The notes under the pieces: generated by a model
Databases searched by the model: none
What the model was told of the DNA's origin: nothing
Seen by the model: only the letters and a program-made list of their open reading frames with translations
Assembly: GCF_000425405.1 (NCBI RefSeq)
Contig: NZ_AUDJ01000023.1
Span: 62,001 to 126,000, forward strand
DNA length: 64,000 bases
DNA from: Ferrimonas kyonanensis DSM 18153
GTDB taxonomy: Bacteria; Pseudomonadota; Gammaproteobacteria; Enterobacterales; Shewanellaceae
Direction: 5' to 3'
In this document: positions 26,822 through 35,485 of the stretch, piece after piece
How positions within the stretch are numbered: position 1 is the first letter of the stretch
Layout of the letters: the number at the start of each line of letters is the position of its first letter
Made by a program: the position numbers and the translations under genes

Positions 26822-27301
26822 ATGTCGACCCCTATTAACAATTCCTATTCAACTTTGGTCAAACAGGGCCGCGCCCTGATCGAAGATGAGCCCAATCTTA
26901 TCGCCAATCTGGCCAATCTTTCCGCCCTTATCTATAACTCGGTCCCGGATCTGAACTGGGCCGGATTCTATATGGTGGACAGTGATACGACATTGGTATT
27001 GGGACCGTTTCAGGGGCAGGTTGCCTGTGTCCGCATCGAGATTGGCAAAGGGGTGTGTGGCACCGCGGTGGCCACCGACAGCACCCAGAGAATCGATGAT
27101 GTGCACGCCTTTGCCGGCCACATCGCCTGCGATGCAGCCAGTAACTCTGAACTGGTGGTTCCGATCCATTACCAAGGCAAAGTGATTGCGGTCCTCGATC
27201 TGGACAGCCCGTTGATTGGGCGATTCCAGCAACAGGAACAGATCGGCTTTGAAGCCTTGATTACCGAGTTAGAAGCGCATCTAGAAAAGGTGGGTTTGTA
27301 A
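26822..27301 (+). CDS. msrC: Free methionine-(R)-sulfoxide reductase
   Basis: 159-residue GAF-domain enzyme reducing free Met-R-sulfoxide. The three family cysteines are present in ACVRIEIGKGVCGTA and HIACDAASNSE. The start is chosen at MSTPINN (26822) by comparison with E. coli; the open frame begins 11 codons earlier. It keeps the E. coli position next to proQ-prc and letAB. The next gene starts on the base after its stop. Confidence 0.93.
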   Translation: MSTPINNSYSTLVKQGRALIEDEPNLIANLANLSALIYNSVPDLNWAGFYMVDSDTTLVLGPFQGQVACVRIEIGKGVCGTAVATDSTQRIDDVHAFAGHIACDAASNSELVVPIHYQGKVIAVLDLDSPLIGRFQQQEQIGFEALITELEAHLEKVGL

Positions 27302-27601
27302 GTGAAAGAACTGGTCACAATCCACAGTTACCTAGTCGATGCCGAAGGCATTGGCGACTGGGAAGGTGAAGAGGAGATTGCTGCAGATAACCTCAATCGC
27401 CTCTATCATGCAGTTTATGACGCGGCCGATGACGACATGGAGCCCGCTTCCCTGGAAGCCATGTTGGATGCCATCTGGCCGTATTGGCAACACAATCCCG
27501 AATTAGTCGAGTTGGACGAGGATATGATGGCAGGGTTCGTTGAATCCCTGTTTGAGCATTTCGCCAACCAATCGGGACAGGAAGAGTTTAATGACTACTG
27601 A
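27302..27601 (+). CDS. Small acidic protein of unknown function between msrC and proQ
   Basis: 99 residues, GTG start immediately after the msrC stop and an 11-bp overlap with proQ, so it sits in a coupled operon. Strongly acidic (runs such as EGEEE, ADDDME and ELDEDMM), helical, with no membrane segment or signal peptide. No family was recognised. The placement suggests a conserved accessory of ProQ or MsrC, but no function can be assigned. Confidence 0.75.
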   Translation: MKELVTIHSYLVDAEGIGDWEGEEEIAADNLNRLYHAVYDAADDDMEPASLEAMLDAIWPYWQHNPELVELDEDMMAGFVESLFEHFANQSGQEEFNDY

Positions 27602-28235
27602 GAACCAAACCAAGCTTTCCGACACCAAGGCGGTAATCGCCTTTCTGTGTGAGAAGTTTCCAAACTGTTTTAGCCTTGAGGGCGACGCCAAACCATTAAA
27701 AGTTGGCTTGTTCCAGGACCTGGCTGAAGCCCTGGCCGATGACGAAACTGTGAGTAAAACCCAGTTGCGTCAGGCGCTGCGTCGCTACACCAACAGCTGG
27801 CGTTACCTGCGTTGCGTTAAAGCGGGCACTCAGCGTGTTGATCTGCAAGGTGAAGCTTGTGGCGAAATCGACGCACAGCACGTTGAGCATGCTCAACAGG
27901 CGCTGAAAGAGAGTCAGGAAAAAGCCAAGGCTCGTAAAATTGAGCAGGGCAAGCAAAACAAAGGAAACCCTGAGGCAAAGAAACGGTCTAAGCTGAAGAG
28001 TAAACCCGTTTCTGCCCCTCGCGCCAAGGCTGCTGAAGCCAAGCGTGAAGAGAAGCCTCGTCCTGAACTGAAGACGGTTGAAGCCGCGGCTTTGAGCGTT
28101 GACCAGAAGGTTAAAGTTCAGTTGGGCCGAGCGCCGGCCAGCGGTGTTGTTGTTGATATCAACAAAGATGACGTTCAGGTCCGTCTGGATTCAGGCATGA
28201 CGGTTAAAGTGAAGGCCTCACACATTCGCATCTGA
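27591..28235 (+). CDS. proQ: RNA chaperone ProQ
   Basis: FinO-domain RNA chaperone binding structured sRNAs and mRNA 3' ends. The 214-residue product has the N-terminal FinO/ProQ domain (about residues 10-120, with RRYTNSWRYLRCVKAG), a charged lysine-rich linker and a C-terminal Tudor-like domain (QLGRAPASGVVVDINKDDVQVRLDSG read in parts). ATG 27591 has GAAGAG upstream. It is followed by prc as in E. coli. Confidence 0.96.
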   Translation: MTTENQTKLSDTKAVIAFLCEKFPNCFSLEGDAKPLKVGLFQDLAEALADDETVSKTQLRQALRRYTNSWRYLRCVKAGTQRVDLQGEACGEIDAQHVEHAQQALKESQEKAKARKIEQGKQNKGNPEAKKRSKLKSKPVSAPRAKAAEAKREEKPRPELKTVEAAALSVDQKVKVQLGRAPASGVVVDINKDDVQVRLDSGMTVKVKASHIRI

Positions 28236-28265
28236 ACCACAGTGGTCTAAAGGAGTAAAGTATTG

Positions 28266-30344
28266 ATGGTGAAAACGAGTCCTAAAATGACCCGATTGGC
28301 AACCTGGTTTGCTGGTGCGCTGTTTAGCGTCCAAGCGCTGGCACTGAGCCCGGTAATCACTCAAGATGAGATTCCCGTACTGGCACAGGAAGCCCAGCAC
28401 AAGGTAGCAAGCAAGCGGGTTACGAACCTTTTTTCTCGTTCTCACTATCGAAAGTTTGCGATGGACACCGAGTTCTCCCAGCAGATCTTTGATCGCTACC
28501 TGGAGCAGCTCGATTTCAACAAGAGCATCTTTACTCAGTCCGAGGTGGATGGCTTTAACCGCTATCGCGATGGTTTTGCGGCGGCGATTCAAAAAGGCGA
28601 CATGAAGGATGCCTACAGCATCTATCAAGTGGCCCTGGAGAAGCGTTATACCCGCTTCAGCTACGCGCTTAGCCTGCTGGACAAGCCGTTTAACTTCGAT
28701 CAGGCCGGCGATAAGTATTACTTCGACCGCGAAGACGCCCAGTGGGCCAAGTCAGAATCTGAGTTGGATGAACTGTGGCGTCAGCGGGTCAAGAACGATG
28801 CCCTCAATCTGAAACTGACCGGTAAAGAGTGGCCTGAGATCAAGGAGATGCTGGGTAAGCGATACAACAATGCCCTCAAGCGCCTGAGTCAGACCCACTC
28901 CGAAGACGTGTTTCAGAACGTGATGGGCGCCTTCGCTTACAGCATTGAGCCTCACACCAGCTACCTGTCTCCCCGCAACGCCGATCGGTTCCAAACCGAG
29001 ATGAACCTGTCTCTGGAAGGAATTGGTGCGGTGCTGCAGGTACGCGACGATTACACCACCATTCGTTCTCTGGTTCCTGGTGGGCCGGCAGACAGCAATG
29101 GTGGCATCAAACCGGAAGACCGCATCACCGGTGTGGGTCAGGAAGGGGAAGAGATCGTCGATGTCATCGGCTGGCGTCTGGATGATGTGGTCGAGTTGAT
29201 TAAAGGGCCGAAAGGCTCCAAGGTGACCCTGGAAATTCTTCCTAAGAAGGGCGGCAGCAATGCCAAACCGAAAACCGTTGTCATCGTTCGTGACAAGGTG
29301 AAACTGGAAGACCGGGCGGTAAAATCGGAAGTCTATGTGCCCAGTGACGGTCCCTATCAGGGGCGTCGCCTCGGTGTTATCGAAATCCCGAGTTTCTATG
29401 TCAACATCTCTCAGGATGTGGCCAAAGAGTTGGAAAAGCTGGAGGCGGAAAACGTTGAAGCCATCAGCATTGACTTGCGCAATAACGGCGGTGGCTCGCT
29501 CAGCGAGGCAACCCTGTTAACCGGCCTGTTTATCTCGCAGGGACCCGTGGTTCAGATCCGTGATCAGCGGGGCCGCATCAACATCAATCGCGACAGCGAC
29601 GGTCGCATCAGCTACGCCGGTCCGATGACCGTGCTGGTTAACCGTTACAGCGCCTCGGCATCGGAGATCTTCGCCGCCGCCATGCAGGACTACGGTCGTG
29701 CCATGGTGATTGGTGAGCCGACCTTTGGTAAAGGCACTGTGCAGCAGCACCGCAGCCTGGGCAAAGCTTACGATCTGTTTGAGAAGCCCATGGGGCACGT
29801 TCAGTACACCATCGCCCGGTTCTATCGAATCAACGGTGGCAGTACTCAGTTGAAGGGGGTAACCCCGGACATCGAGTACCCAAGCTTCTTCGTGCCCGGC
29901 GAGTACGGTGAATCCCAGGAAGACAATGCGTTGCCTTGGGACACGGTGCCAAAGGCCCATTACGATACTGTCAATGAAGTGCCTAAGACCATGGTCAGTA
30001 CCCTGACGGCCAACTACCTGAAGCGTACCGACACCAATCCGGAGTTTGGTTACCTGAAGGAAGACATTCGTGAGTATCGCGCCGAGAAAGACAAAGGCTA
30101 TGTCAGCCTGGTGGAATCTGAGCGTGAGGCCAAACGGGAAGCGGACGACGCCACCGAGCTCACGCGCACCAACGAGCGGCGTCAGCGTCAGGGGCTGGAG
30201 CCACTGAAGCAGTTGGAAGACGCCGGCGATGACGATGAGCTGGTGGCGGATGACAGCGACGAGGACAACGACTACCTGCTGGCTGAGTCGGCCAACATCA
30301 CCTTTGATATGGTGGACTGGAGCCGTCTGGCCAAGCAGAAGTAA
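28266..30344 (+). CDS. prc: Carboxy-terminal (tail-specific) processing protease Prc
   Basis: Periplasmic Ser/Lys protease that degrades proteins by their C-termini and trims murein enzymes. The 692-residue product has an N-terminal signal sequence (about residues 1-25), the Tsp helical region, a PDZ domain (about residues 235-330) and the catalytic domain with the serine in NRYSASASEIFAAAM and the lysine in GEPTFGKGTVQ. AAGGAG lies before ATG 28266. Length matches the E. coli enzyme. Confidence 0.96.
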   Translation: MVKTSPKMTRLATWFAGALFSVQALALSPVITQDEIPVLAQEAQHKVASKRVTNLFSRSHYRKFAMDTEFSQQIFDRYLEQLDFNKSIFTQSEVDGFNRYRDGFAAAIQKGDMKDAYSIYQVALEKRYTRFSYALSLLDKPFNFDQAGDKYYFDREDAQWAKSESELDELWRQRVKNDALNLKLTGKEWPEIKEMLGKRYNNALKRLSQTHSEDVFQNVMGAFAYSIEPHTSYLSPRNADRFQTEMNLSLEGIGAVLQVRDDYTTIRSLVPGGPADSNGGIKPEDRITGVGQEGEEIVDVIGWRLDDVVELIKGPKGSKVTLEILPKKGGSNAKPKTVVIVRDKVKLEDRAVKSEVYVPSDGPYQGRRLGVIEIPSFYVNISQDVAKELEKLEAENVEAISIDLRNNGGGSLSEATLLTGLFISQGPVVQIRDQRGRININRDSDGRISYAGPMTVLVNRYSASASEIFAAAMQDYGRAMVIGEPTFGKGTVQQHRSLGKAYDLFEKPMGHVQYTIARFYRINGGSTQLKGVTPDIEYPSFFVPGEYGESQEDNALPWDTVPKAHYDTVNEVPKTMVSTLTANYLKRTDTNPEFGYLKEDIREYRAEKDKGYVSLVESEREAKREADDATELTRTNERRQRQGLEPLKQLEDAGDDDELVADDSDEDNDYLLAESANITFDMVDWSRLAKQK

Positions 30345-30361
30345 CCCTGAGCTTTGATTAG

Positions 30362-30387
30362 AAAAACCGCCTTCGGGCGGTTTTTTT
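30362..30387 (+). terminator. Rho-independent terminator after prc
   Basis: AAAAACCGCC-TTCG-GGCGGTTTTTTT: a stable tetraloop stem with flanking A- and T-runs. Confidence 0.95.
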
Positions 30388-30705
30388 GTGTCTGAAATTC
30401 CCGCTATCGGCCAAATCGCGGCTGGCCGTGGCTGAACTAACGCGATCAATGGCTGCCATTGCTGGCCACTTTGGCGCGTCATTCAGGTGCAGGGAGGTCG
30501 ACTGGTTCGAATTCAGGTCAGCGGCGCCCTTTAGCGTGGATTGTGCTGCTGACAGCGGCCCGTCCCGCGTCGTCGGGACTGGGCATCCGCTGGTGATTGT
30601 GCTAAATCTAGAGGTTGAGCAACAATATATTAACAATAACAGAGCTCTAGGGGGGACCTACCCCTCAAATACAGAGCCATTGCATCGGCTTAGGGAGTAG
30701 CAAGG
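30388..30705. other. Intergenic region upstream of the SNF transporter
   Basis: About 320 bp with no credible gene. It includes the AT-rich segment CAATATATTAACAATAAC (about 30620-30640), likely promoter territory, and a G-run/C-run pair (AGGGG...CCCCT, about 30648-30665) that could fold in the mRNA leader. No known riboswitch was recognised. Confidence 0.4.
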
Positions 30706-32073
30706 ATGTCACAAAATCATGGACAGTGGACCAACAGATTCAGTTACGTACTGGCGGCCACCGGCGCCGCAGTGGGATTGGGTAACATCTGGAAATTTCC
30801 CTATATCATGGGAGAAAACGGTGGCGGCGCCTTCGTGTTGGTGTACCTGGTGTGCATCGCCCTGATCGGCATTCCGGTCATGATGGCCGAGGTGATGATC
30901 GGCAAGTTTGGTCGTCAGACTCCGGCTAGATCGGCGGTATTGATGGCCAAGGCCTCCGGGCGTTCCTCCGCTTGGAAGGTGACCGGTTGGGGCGGAGTAT
31001 TGGCCGGGTTTTTGATCCTCTCTTTTTACGTGGTGATCGCCGGTTGGGCGGTCGCCTACACCTGGTACGGGTTCAACGGCAGTTTTGAAAACCAGAATGC
31101 CGAACAAATCGGCATCCTGTTCTCCGAACTGAATGCCGGCCCCTGGGCGCTGATGGGCTGGAGCGGCTTCATCGTGCTTGGCACCGTGCTGGTGGTGGGC
31201 AAGGGGGTTCAAAAGGGGTTGGAAAAAGCGGTGAACTACATGATGCCGGTGCTGTTTGTGCTGCTGGCGATCATGGTGGGTTACGCCGCCACCACCGGCA
31301 ACTTCAGTGAAGCGGTGCAGTTTATGTTTGCCGCGGATTTCTCCAAACTCAGCTGGAATGGCGTGCTGATCGCCCTGGGCCACAGCTTCTTCACCCTGTC
31401 GCTGGCCTCCGGCATTATGATCATGTACGGCGCCTACCTGCCGGACAACACCTCACTGGTTAAAACCTCGGTGTACATCGCCATTATGGACACCCTGGTG
31501 GCACTGATGGCGGGCCTGGCCATCTTCCCCATCGTGTTTGCCAATGGCTTGCCGGCCGGCGCCGGCCCCGGTCTGATCTTCCAGAGCCTGCCGATCGCCT
31601 TCGGCCAGATGCCTCTGGGTCAGTTGTTTGGTGGCAGTTTCTTCCTGATGGTGGTGGTGGCGGCGTTTACCTCTTCCATCGCGCTGATCGAGTCCAGCGT
31701 GGCCTGGTTGGTAGAAAACCGCGGCTTCAGTCGCTGGCAGGCGGCGTTCAGTGCCGGTTTTGCCATCTGGCTGGTGAGCCTGTTGACGGTGTTCTCCCTG
31801 ACCGGCGCCGAGTGGAGTGTGGTGTCTCTGTGGGGGGACATTCGCATCAGCTTCTTTGATCTGCTGGATTACATTACCGCCAACATCATGTTGCCGTTGG
31901 GCGGGCTGATCATTGCGGTATTCGCCAGTTGGGCGGTGTCCGAGGAGATCAGTCGCCGCACGCTGGACACCACGCCAGCCCTGTACCGGCTGTGGCAACT
32001 GTCGCTGCGATTTGTGGCTCCGGTGGCCATTGTGGCGGTGTTCCTCAACCTCATTGGTGTGCTGGATCTCTGA
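30706..32073 (+). CDS. Sodium-dependent transporter of the neurotransmitter:sodium symporter (SNF) family
   Basis: 455-residue inner-membrane transporter of the LeuT fold with about eleven hydrophobic segments. The family start NRFSYVLAATGAAVGLGNIWKFPY contains the TM1 sodium and substrate motif; the GENGGGAFVLVY stretch follows. Bacterial relatives (MhsT, LeuT, TnaT) take up hydrophobic amino acids, so an amino acid substrate is likely. Single-gene unit with its own terminator. Confidence 0.92.
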   Translation: MSQNHGQWTNRFSYVLAATGAAVGLGNIWKFPYIMGENGGGAFVLVYLVCIALIGIPVMMAEVMIGKFGRQTPARSAVLMAKASGRSSAWKVTGWGGVLAGFLILSFYVVIAGWAVAYTWYGFNGSFENQNAEQIGILFSELNAGPWALMGWSGFIVLGTVLVVGKGVQKGLEKAVNYMMPVLFVLLAIMVGYAATTGNFSEAVQFMFAADFSKLSWNGVLIALGHSFFTLSLASGIMIMYGAYLPDNTSLVKTSVYIAIMDTLVALMAGLAIFPIVFANGLPAGAGPGLIFQSLPIAFGQMPLGQLFGGSFFLMVVVAAFTSSIALIESSVAWLVENRGFSRWQAAFSAGFAIWLVSLLTVFSLTGAEWSVVSLWGDIRISFFDLLDYITANIMLPLGGLIIAVFASWAVSEEISRRTLDTTPALYRLWQLSLRFVAPVAIVAVFLNLIGVLDL

Positions 32074-32095
32074 GTTCCGGCCAGCCAACCAGCAA

Positions 32096-32119
32096 AGCGC
32101 CGCCCGTCGGCGCTTTTTT
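32096..32119 (+). terminator. Rho-independent terminator after the SNF transporter
   Basis: AGCGCCG-CCCGT-CGGCGCT followed by a run of Ts. Confidence 0.92.
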
Positions 32120-32320
32120 GTGGCCGGGTAAAACTGCTTAATTGTCCAGCGGTTGAGGGCTTTGGCACTGGCAGCGGCCAATTTCTTGGTATACTGACCG
32201 CCATTATTCAGACCGGCACCGGCCGTTTCCCGCTCTGAGGACAGGGAGGGAACCGGTCCCATAGAGTGCGGGTTCGGTTATCGCCGCGAAGGCACAGACT
32301 CACGCAAGGAGAAACGCAGC

Positions 32321-34918
32321 ATGTCTCAACCGACAGCGCGCCATCGACTGGATTACGCCCCCAGTGACTTTACCATCGACACCCTCAAGCTGGACGTTCG
32401 TCTGGACGATCACCTAACCCGGATTGTCGCCAGCAGCCGCGTGCGTCGTCAGAATGACGCCGCCACCACCCTGGTGCTGACCGGTGAGTCGATGAAACTG
32501 CTGTCGGTGTCCATCGATGGTCAGCCCTTGCCGCAGAGTGGTTATCAGCTGCAGGACGATCAGCTGAGCATAGCCGCGGATCTGGCGGAGTTTGAGCTGG
32601 TGATTGAAACCGAGATCGATCCCGCCAATAACACCGCCCTGGAAGGACTGTACAAATCTCAAGGGGTGTTCTGCACTCAGTGCGAAGCCGAGGGCTTTCG
32701 CCGCATCACCTATTTCCTCGATCGTCCCGATGTGCTGGCCCGCTACACCACCCGCATTGAGGCGCCCAAAGCCGATTACCCCTACCTGTTGGGCAATGGC
32801 AACAAAGTCGACAGCGGTGACCTGGACGACGGTTGGCATTTCGCCACCTGGGAAGACCCGTTCCCGAAACCCAGCTACCTGTTTGCCCTGGTGGCCGGTG
32901 ACTTCGACCGCCTCGATGACCAGTTCGTGACTCGCAGTGGCCGCACGGTGGCGTTGCAGTTGTTTGTCGACAAAGGCCAGGAGCATCGAGGCCACCATGC
33001 CATCGCCAGCCTCAAGGCGGCGATGAAATGGGACGAGGAGCGGTTCGGTCTGGAGTATGACCTGGACATCTACATGGTCGTGGCCGTGGACTTCTTCAAC
33101 ATGGGCGCCATGGAGAACAAGGGCCTGAACGTGTTTAACTCCAAGTGCGTGCTGGCCGATGGCGACAGCGCCACCGATGCCGAGTTTGACCGCATTGAGT
33201 CCATCATCGGCCATGAGTATTTTCACAACTGGACCGGAAACCGCATCACCTGCCGCGACTGGTTTCAGTTGAGCCTTAAAGAGGGACTGACGGTGTTCCG
33301 GGACCAGGAGTTTTCTTCGGATCTGGGTTCTCGGGCGGTTAACCGCATCGCCGCAGTGAAGACCATCCGTGGGGTCCAGTTTGCCGAAGACGCCGGGCCG
33401 ATGGCGCATCCGATCCGCCCGGAGAAGGTGATCGAGATGAATAACTTCTACACCGTCACCGTCTACGACAAAGGGGCGGAGATCATCCGCATGATGCACA
33501 CCCTGCTGGGCGAGGCCGGGTTCCAGAAAGGGATGCAGTGCTACGTCGAGCGTCACGACGGTCAGGCGGTGACCTGTGACGATTTTGTTCAGGCGATGGA
33601 AGACGCCAGTGGTGTGGATCTGACCCTGTTCCGCCGTTGGTACAGCCAGTCTGGCACTCCGCACCTGAGCGTGACCGACCACTATGACCCGGCCAAGGCC
33701 CAGTACACCTTAATGTTCCGTCAGCACACGCCAGCGACGGCGGATCAGCAACACAAGCAGCCGCTGCACATTCCGGTGAAACTGGAGCTATTGGACAGTC
33801 AGGGCAACACCATCGCCGCCCGTGTCAACGGCCAGCCGTTTGACGGTCTCTACAGCCTGATGGACGAGCAGGGCACCCTGGTGCTCGAAGGCGTCGAGGA
33901 GCTGCCGGTTGCGTCGTTGCTGCAGGAGTTCTCGGCGCCGGTGAAACTGGAGTTTGCCCAGGATGAACAGGCACTGTGTCTGCTGATGGCCCACGCCAAC
34001 AATGCCGTTGCCCGTTGGGATGCCGCGCAAAGCTTGCTCAGTGGTGCCATCTACGGCGCCTTTGACAACCTCGATGCGCCGTTGTCGCCGTCACTGATCA
34101 GCGCCTTTGAATTGGTGCTGGCCAATGACCAGGTCGATGCGGCGCTGGTGGCAGAACTGTTGAATCTGCCGTCGGTGGCGACCTTGCTGGACGGTCGCCC
34201 GGGTAGTGATGTGGTGAAGCTGTACCAGGCTCGGGTTCAGGTTCAGCGTCAGTTGGTCAGCGCCCTGAAGACGGTGATCACCCATCGCTACGATTCCTGC
34301 CAACGTCAGCAGCAACAGGGGCAGGCGAATGCCGCCCTGCGCAGCCTGAAAAACACCCTGCTGGAGCTGTTGGCCCTGGATGGCGACGACGAGCGGGTCA
34401 GTCGCCAGTTTGCCGAGGCCGACAACATGACCGACAGCCTGGGGGCGTTGACCGCCGCCAACCGCGCGCTGCTGCCAAGCCGAGAAGCGATGATGAGCCG
34501 TTTTGAGGCGCGCTGGCACGACGACGTGCTGGTGATGGACAAGTGGCTTACCCAGACCGCGCTGGCGCCGCAAGGGGTGGACGATGCACTCAAGGCCATC
34601 GAGGCCGCCATGAGTCATCCTCGCTTCGATATCGCCAACCCTAACCGGGTGCGGGCGCTGATTGGTGCTTTTGCCGAGGCCAACCCGAAGGCGTTTCATG
34701 ATGCCGGCGGTAAAGGCTATGCCTTTTTGGTGCGCCAGTTGAAAATCCTCAACGGCATCAACCCTCAGTGTGCCGCCCGTATCATCACGCCGCTGATCGG
34801 CTTTAAGCGTCACGATGACGTTCGCCAGCAGGCGATGAAGGCCGGCCTGACCGAGTTGATGGCCATGAGCGATCTGTCCCGGGATCTGTATGAGAAGGTT
34901 TCCAAGAGTCTGAGTTAA
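32321..34918 (+). CDS. pepN: Aminopeptidase N
   Basis: Cytosolic M1-family zinc aminopeptidase, 865 residues. It shows the exopeptidase motif GAMEN, the zinc motif HEYFH at residues 298-302 with the third ligand in the following KEGLT segment, and a C-terminal helical domain. Length and order match E. coli PepN. The 247-bp upstream region holds no gene. A hairpin follows directly. Confidence 0.97.
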   Translation: MSQPTARHRLDYAPSDFTIDTLKLDVRLDDHLTRIVASSRVRRQNDAATTLVLTGESMKLLSVSIDGQPLPQSGYQLQDDQLSIAADLAEFELVIETEIDPANNTALEGLYKSQGVFCTQCEAEGFRRITYFLDRPDVLARYTTRIEAPKADYPYLLGNGNKVDSGDLDDGWHFATWEDPFPKPSYLFALVAGDFDRLDDQFVTRSGRTVALQLFVDKGQEHRGHHAIASLKAAMKWDEERFGLEYDLDIYMVVAVDFFNMGAMENKGLNVFNSKCVLADGDSATDAEFDRIESIIGHEYFHNWTGNRITCRDWFQLSLKEGLTVFRDQEFSSDLGSRAVNRIAAVKTIRGVQFAEDAGPMAHPIRPEKVIEMNNFYTVTVYDKGAEIIRMMHTLLGEAGFQKGMQCYVERHDGQAVTCDDFVQAMEDASGVDLTLFRRWYSQSGTPHLSVTDHYDPAKAQYTLMFRQHTPATADQQHKQPLHIPVKLELLDSQGNTIAARVNGQPFDGLYSLMDEQGTLVLEGVEELPVASLLQEFSAPVKLEFAQDEQALCLLMAHANNAVARWDAAQSLLSGAIYGAFDNLDAPLSPSLISAFELVLANDQVDAALVAELLNLPSVATLLDGRPGSDVVKLYQARVQVQRQLVSALKTVITHRYDSCQRQQQQGQANAALRSLKNTLLELLALDGDDERVSRQFAEADNMTDSLGALTAANRALLPSREAMMSRFEARWHDDVLVMDKWLTQTALAPQGVDDALKAIEAAMSHPRFDIANPNRVRALIGAFAEANPKAFHDAGGKGYAFLVRQLKILNGINPQCAARIITPLIGFKRHDDVRQQAMKAGLTELMAMSDLSRDLYEKVSKSLS

Positions 34919-34924
34919 GGAAGT

Positions 34925-34954
34925 GGCGGCGGCTTCGGCCGCCGCCGGTGTTTT
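34925..34954 (+). terminator. Terminator-like hairpin after pepN, abutting the next start codon
   Basis: A 9-bp GC-only stem, GGCGGCGGC-TTCG-GCCGCCGCC (34925-34946), followed by GGTGTTTT. The T-run ends on the base before the ATG of the DUF2835 gene, so that gene has no room for a normal ribosome-binding site outside the hairpin. Confidence 0.7.
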
Positions 34955-35176
34955 ATGAGTCAATACATCTTCGATCTCTCTGTCACTGCCAGCCAGATGC
35001 AGCGCTACTATCAGGGCCAGGCCCAGGTGGTGGTGGTGCGCAGTCTGCAGGGCAAAGTGATTCACCTGCACCCCCGTTTCTTACGCCCCTTCGTTTCCGC
35101 CACCGGCATTCATGGCCGTTTCAGATTGACTCTGGACGCAAGTGGCCAATTTAACGAGTTGATAAAAATCGGCTAA
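34955..35176 (+). CDS. DUF2835 family protein
   Basis: 73-residue small protein of the DUF2835 family, recognised from the pattern YYQG...VVVRSLQGKVIHLHPRFLRPFVSATGIHGRF (read in pieces). No signal peptide. Function unknown; found in Shewanella, Vibrio and Pseudomonas relatives. It begins immediately after the pepN hairpin, so it is either read through from pepN or translated at low level. Confidence 0.75.
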   Translation: MSQYIFDLSVTASQMQRYYQGQAQVVVVRSLQGKVIHLHPRFLRPFVSATGIHGRFRLTLDASGQFNELIKIG

Positions 35177-35485
35177 CTTTCTGCCGTTGCCAGCCTAGAG
35201 TTATTACTTCAAACGCGTGTTGCATTTTTGGCGCATTTTGATTGATGTCGCAAAAAACCATAAATTCAAGAGCTTACGCACCGCAGACCGGGGCCGCGTG
35301 CCTAAGAATCAAATTGAGACTCCCGCTGTGGCAGTAAAGTTGAGTTAACTCCCTAAAAATTAACCTGTTTCTCTCCCTTAAAAAGGTTGCGGCCCTGTGG
35401 GCGTTGTTGTAACAATGGGGTTAATGTGTCGTTACTTGGCGATGCATGCCAAAACAACAAATTCAGGGAAGGGAGAACCGCGATA
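35177..35485. promoter_or_regulatory. Promoter region of the DUF1302 operon with a PsrA-like half-palindrome
   Basis: 309 bp without a gene. TTCAAACGCGTGTTGCA (35208-35224) resembles the PsrA box CAAAC-N4-GTTTG with a degraded right arm. A KOPS-like GGGAAGGG at 35466-35473 also serves as the ribosome-binding region of the next gene. No core promoter could be fixed confidently. Confidence 0.3.
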
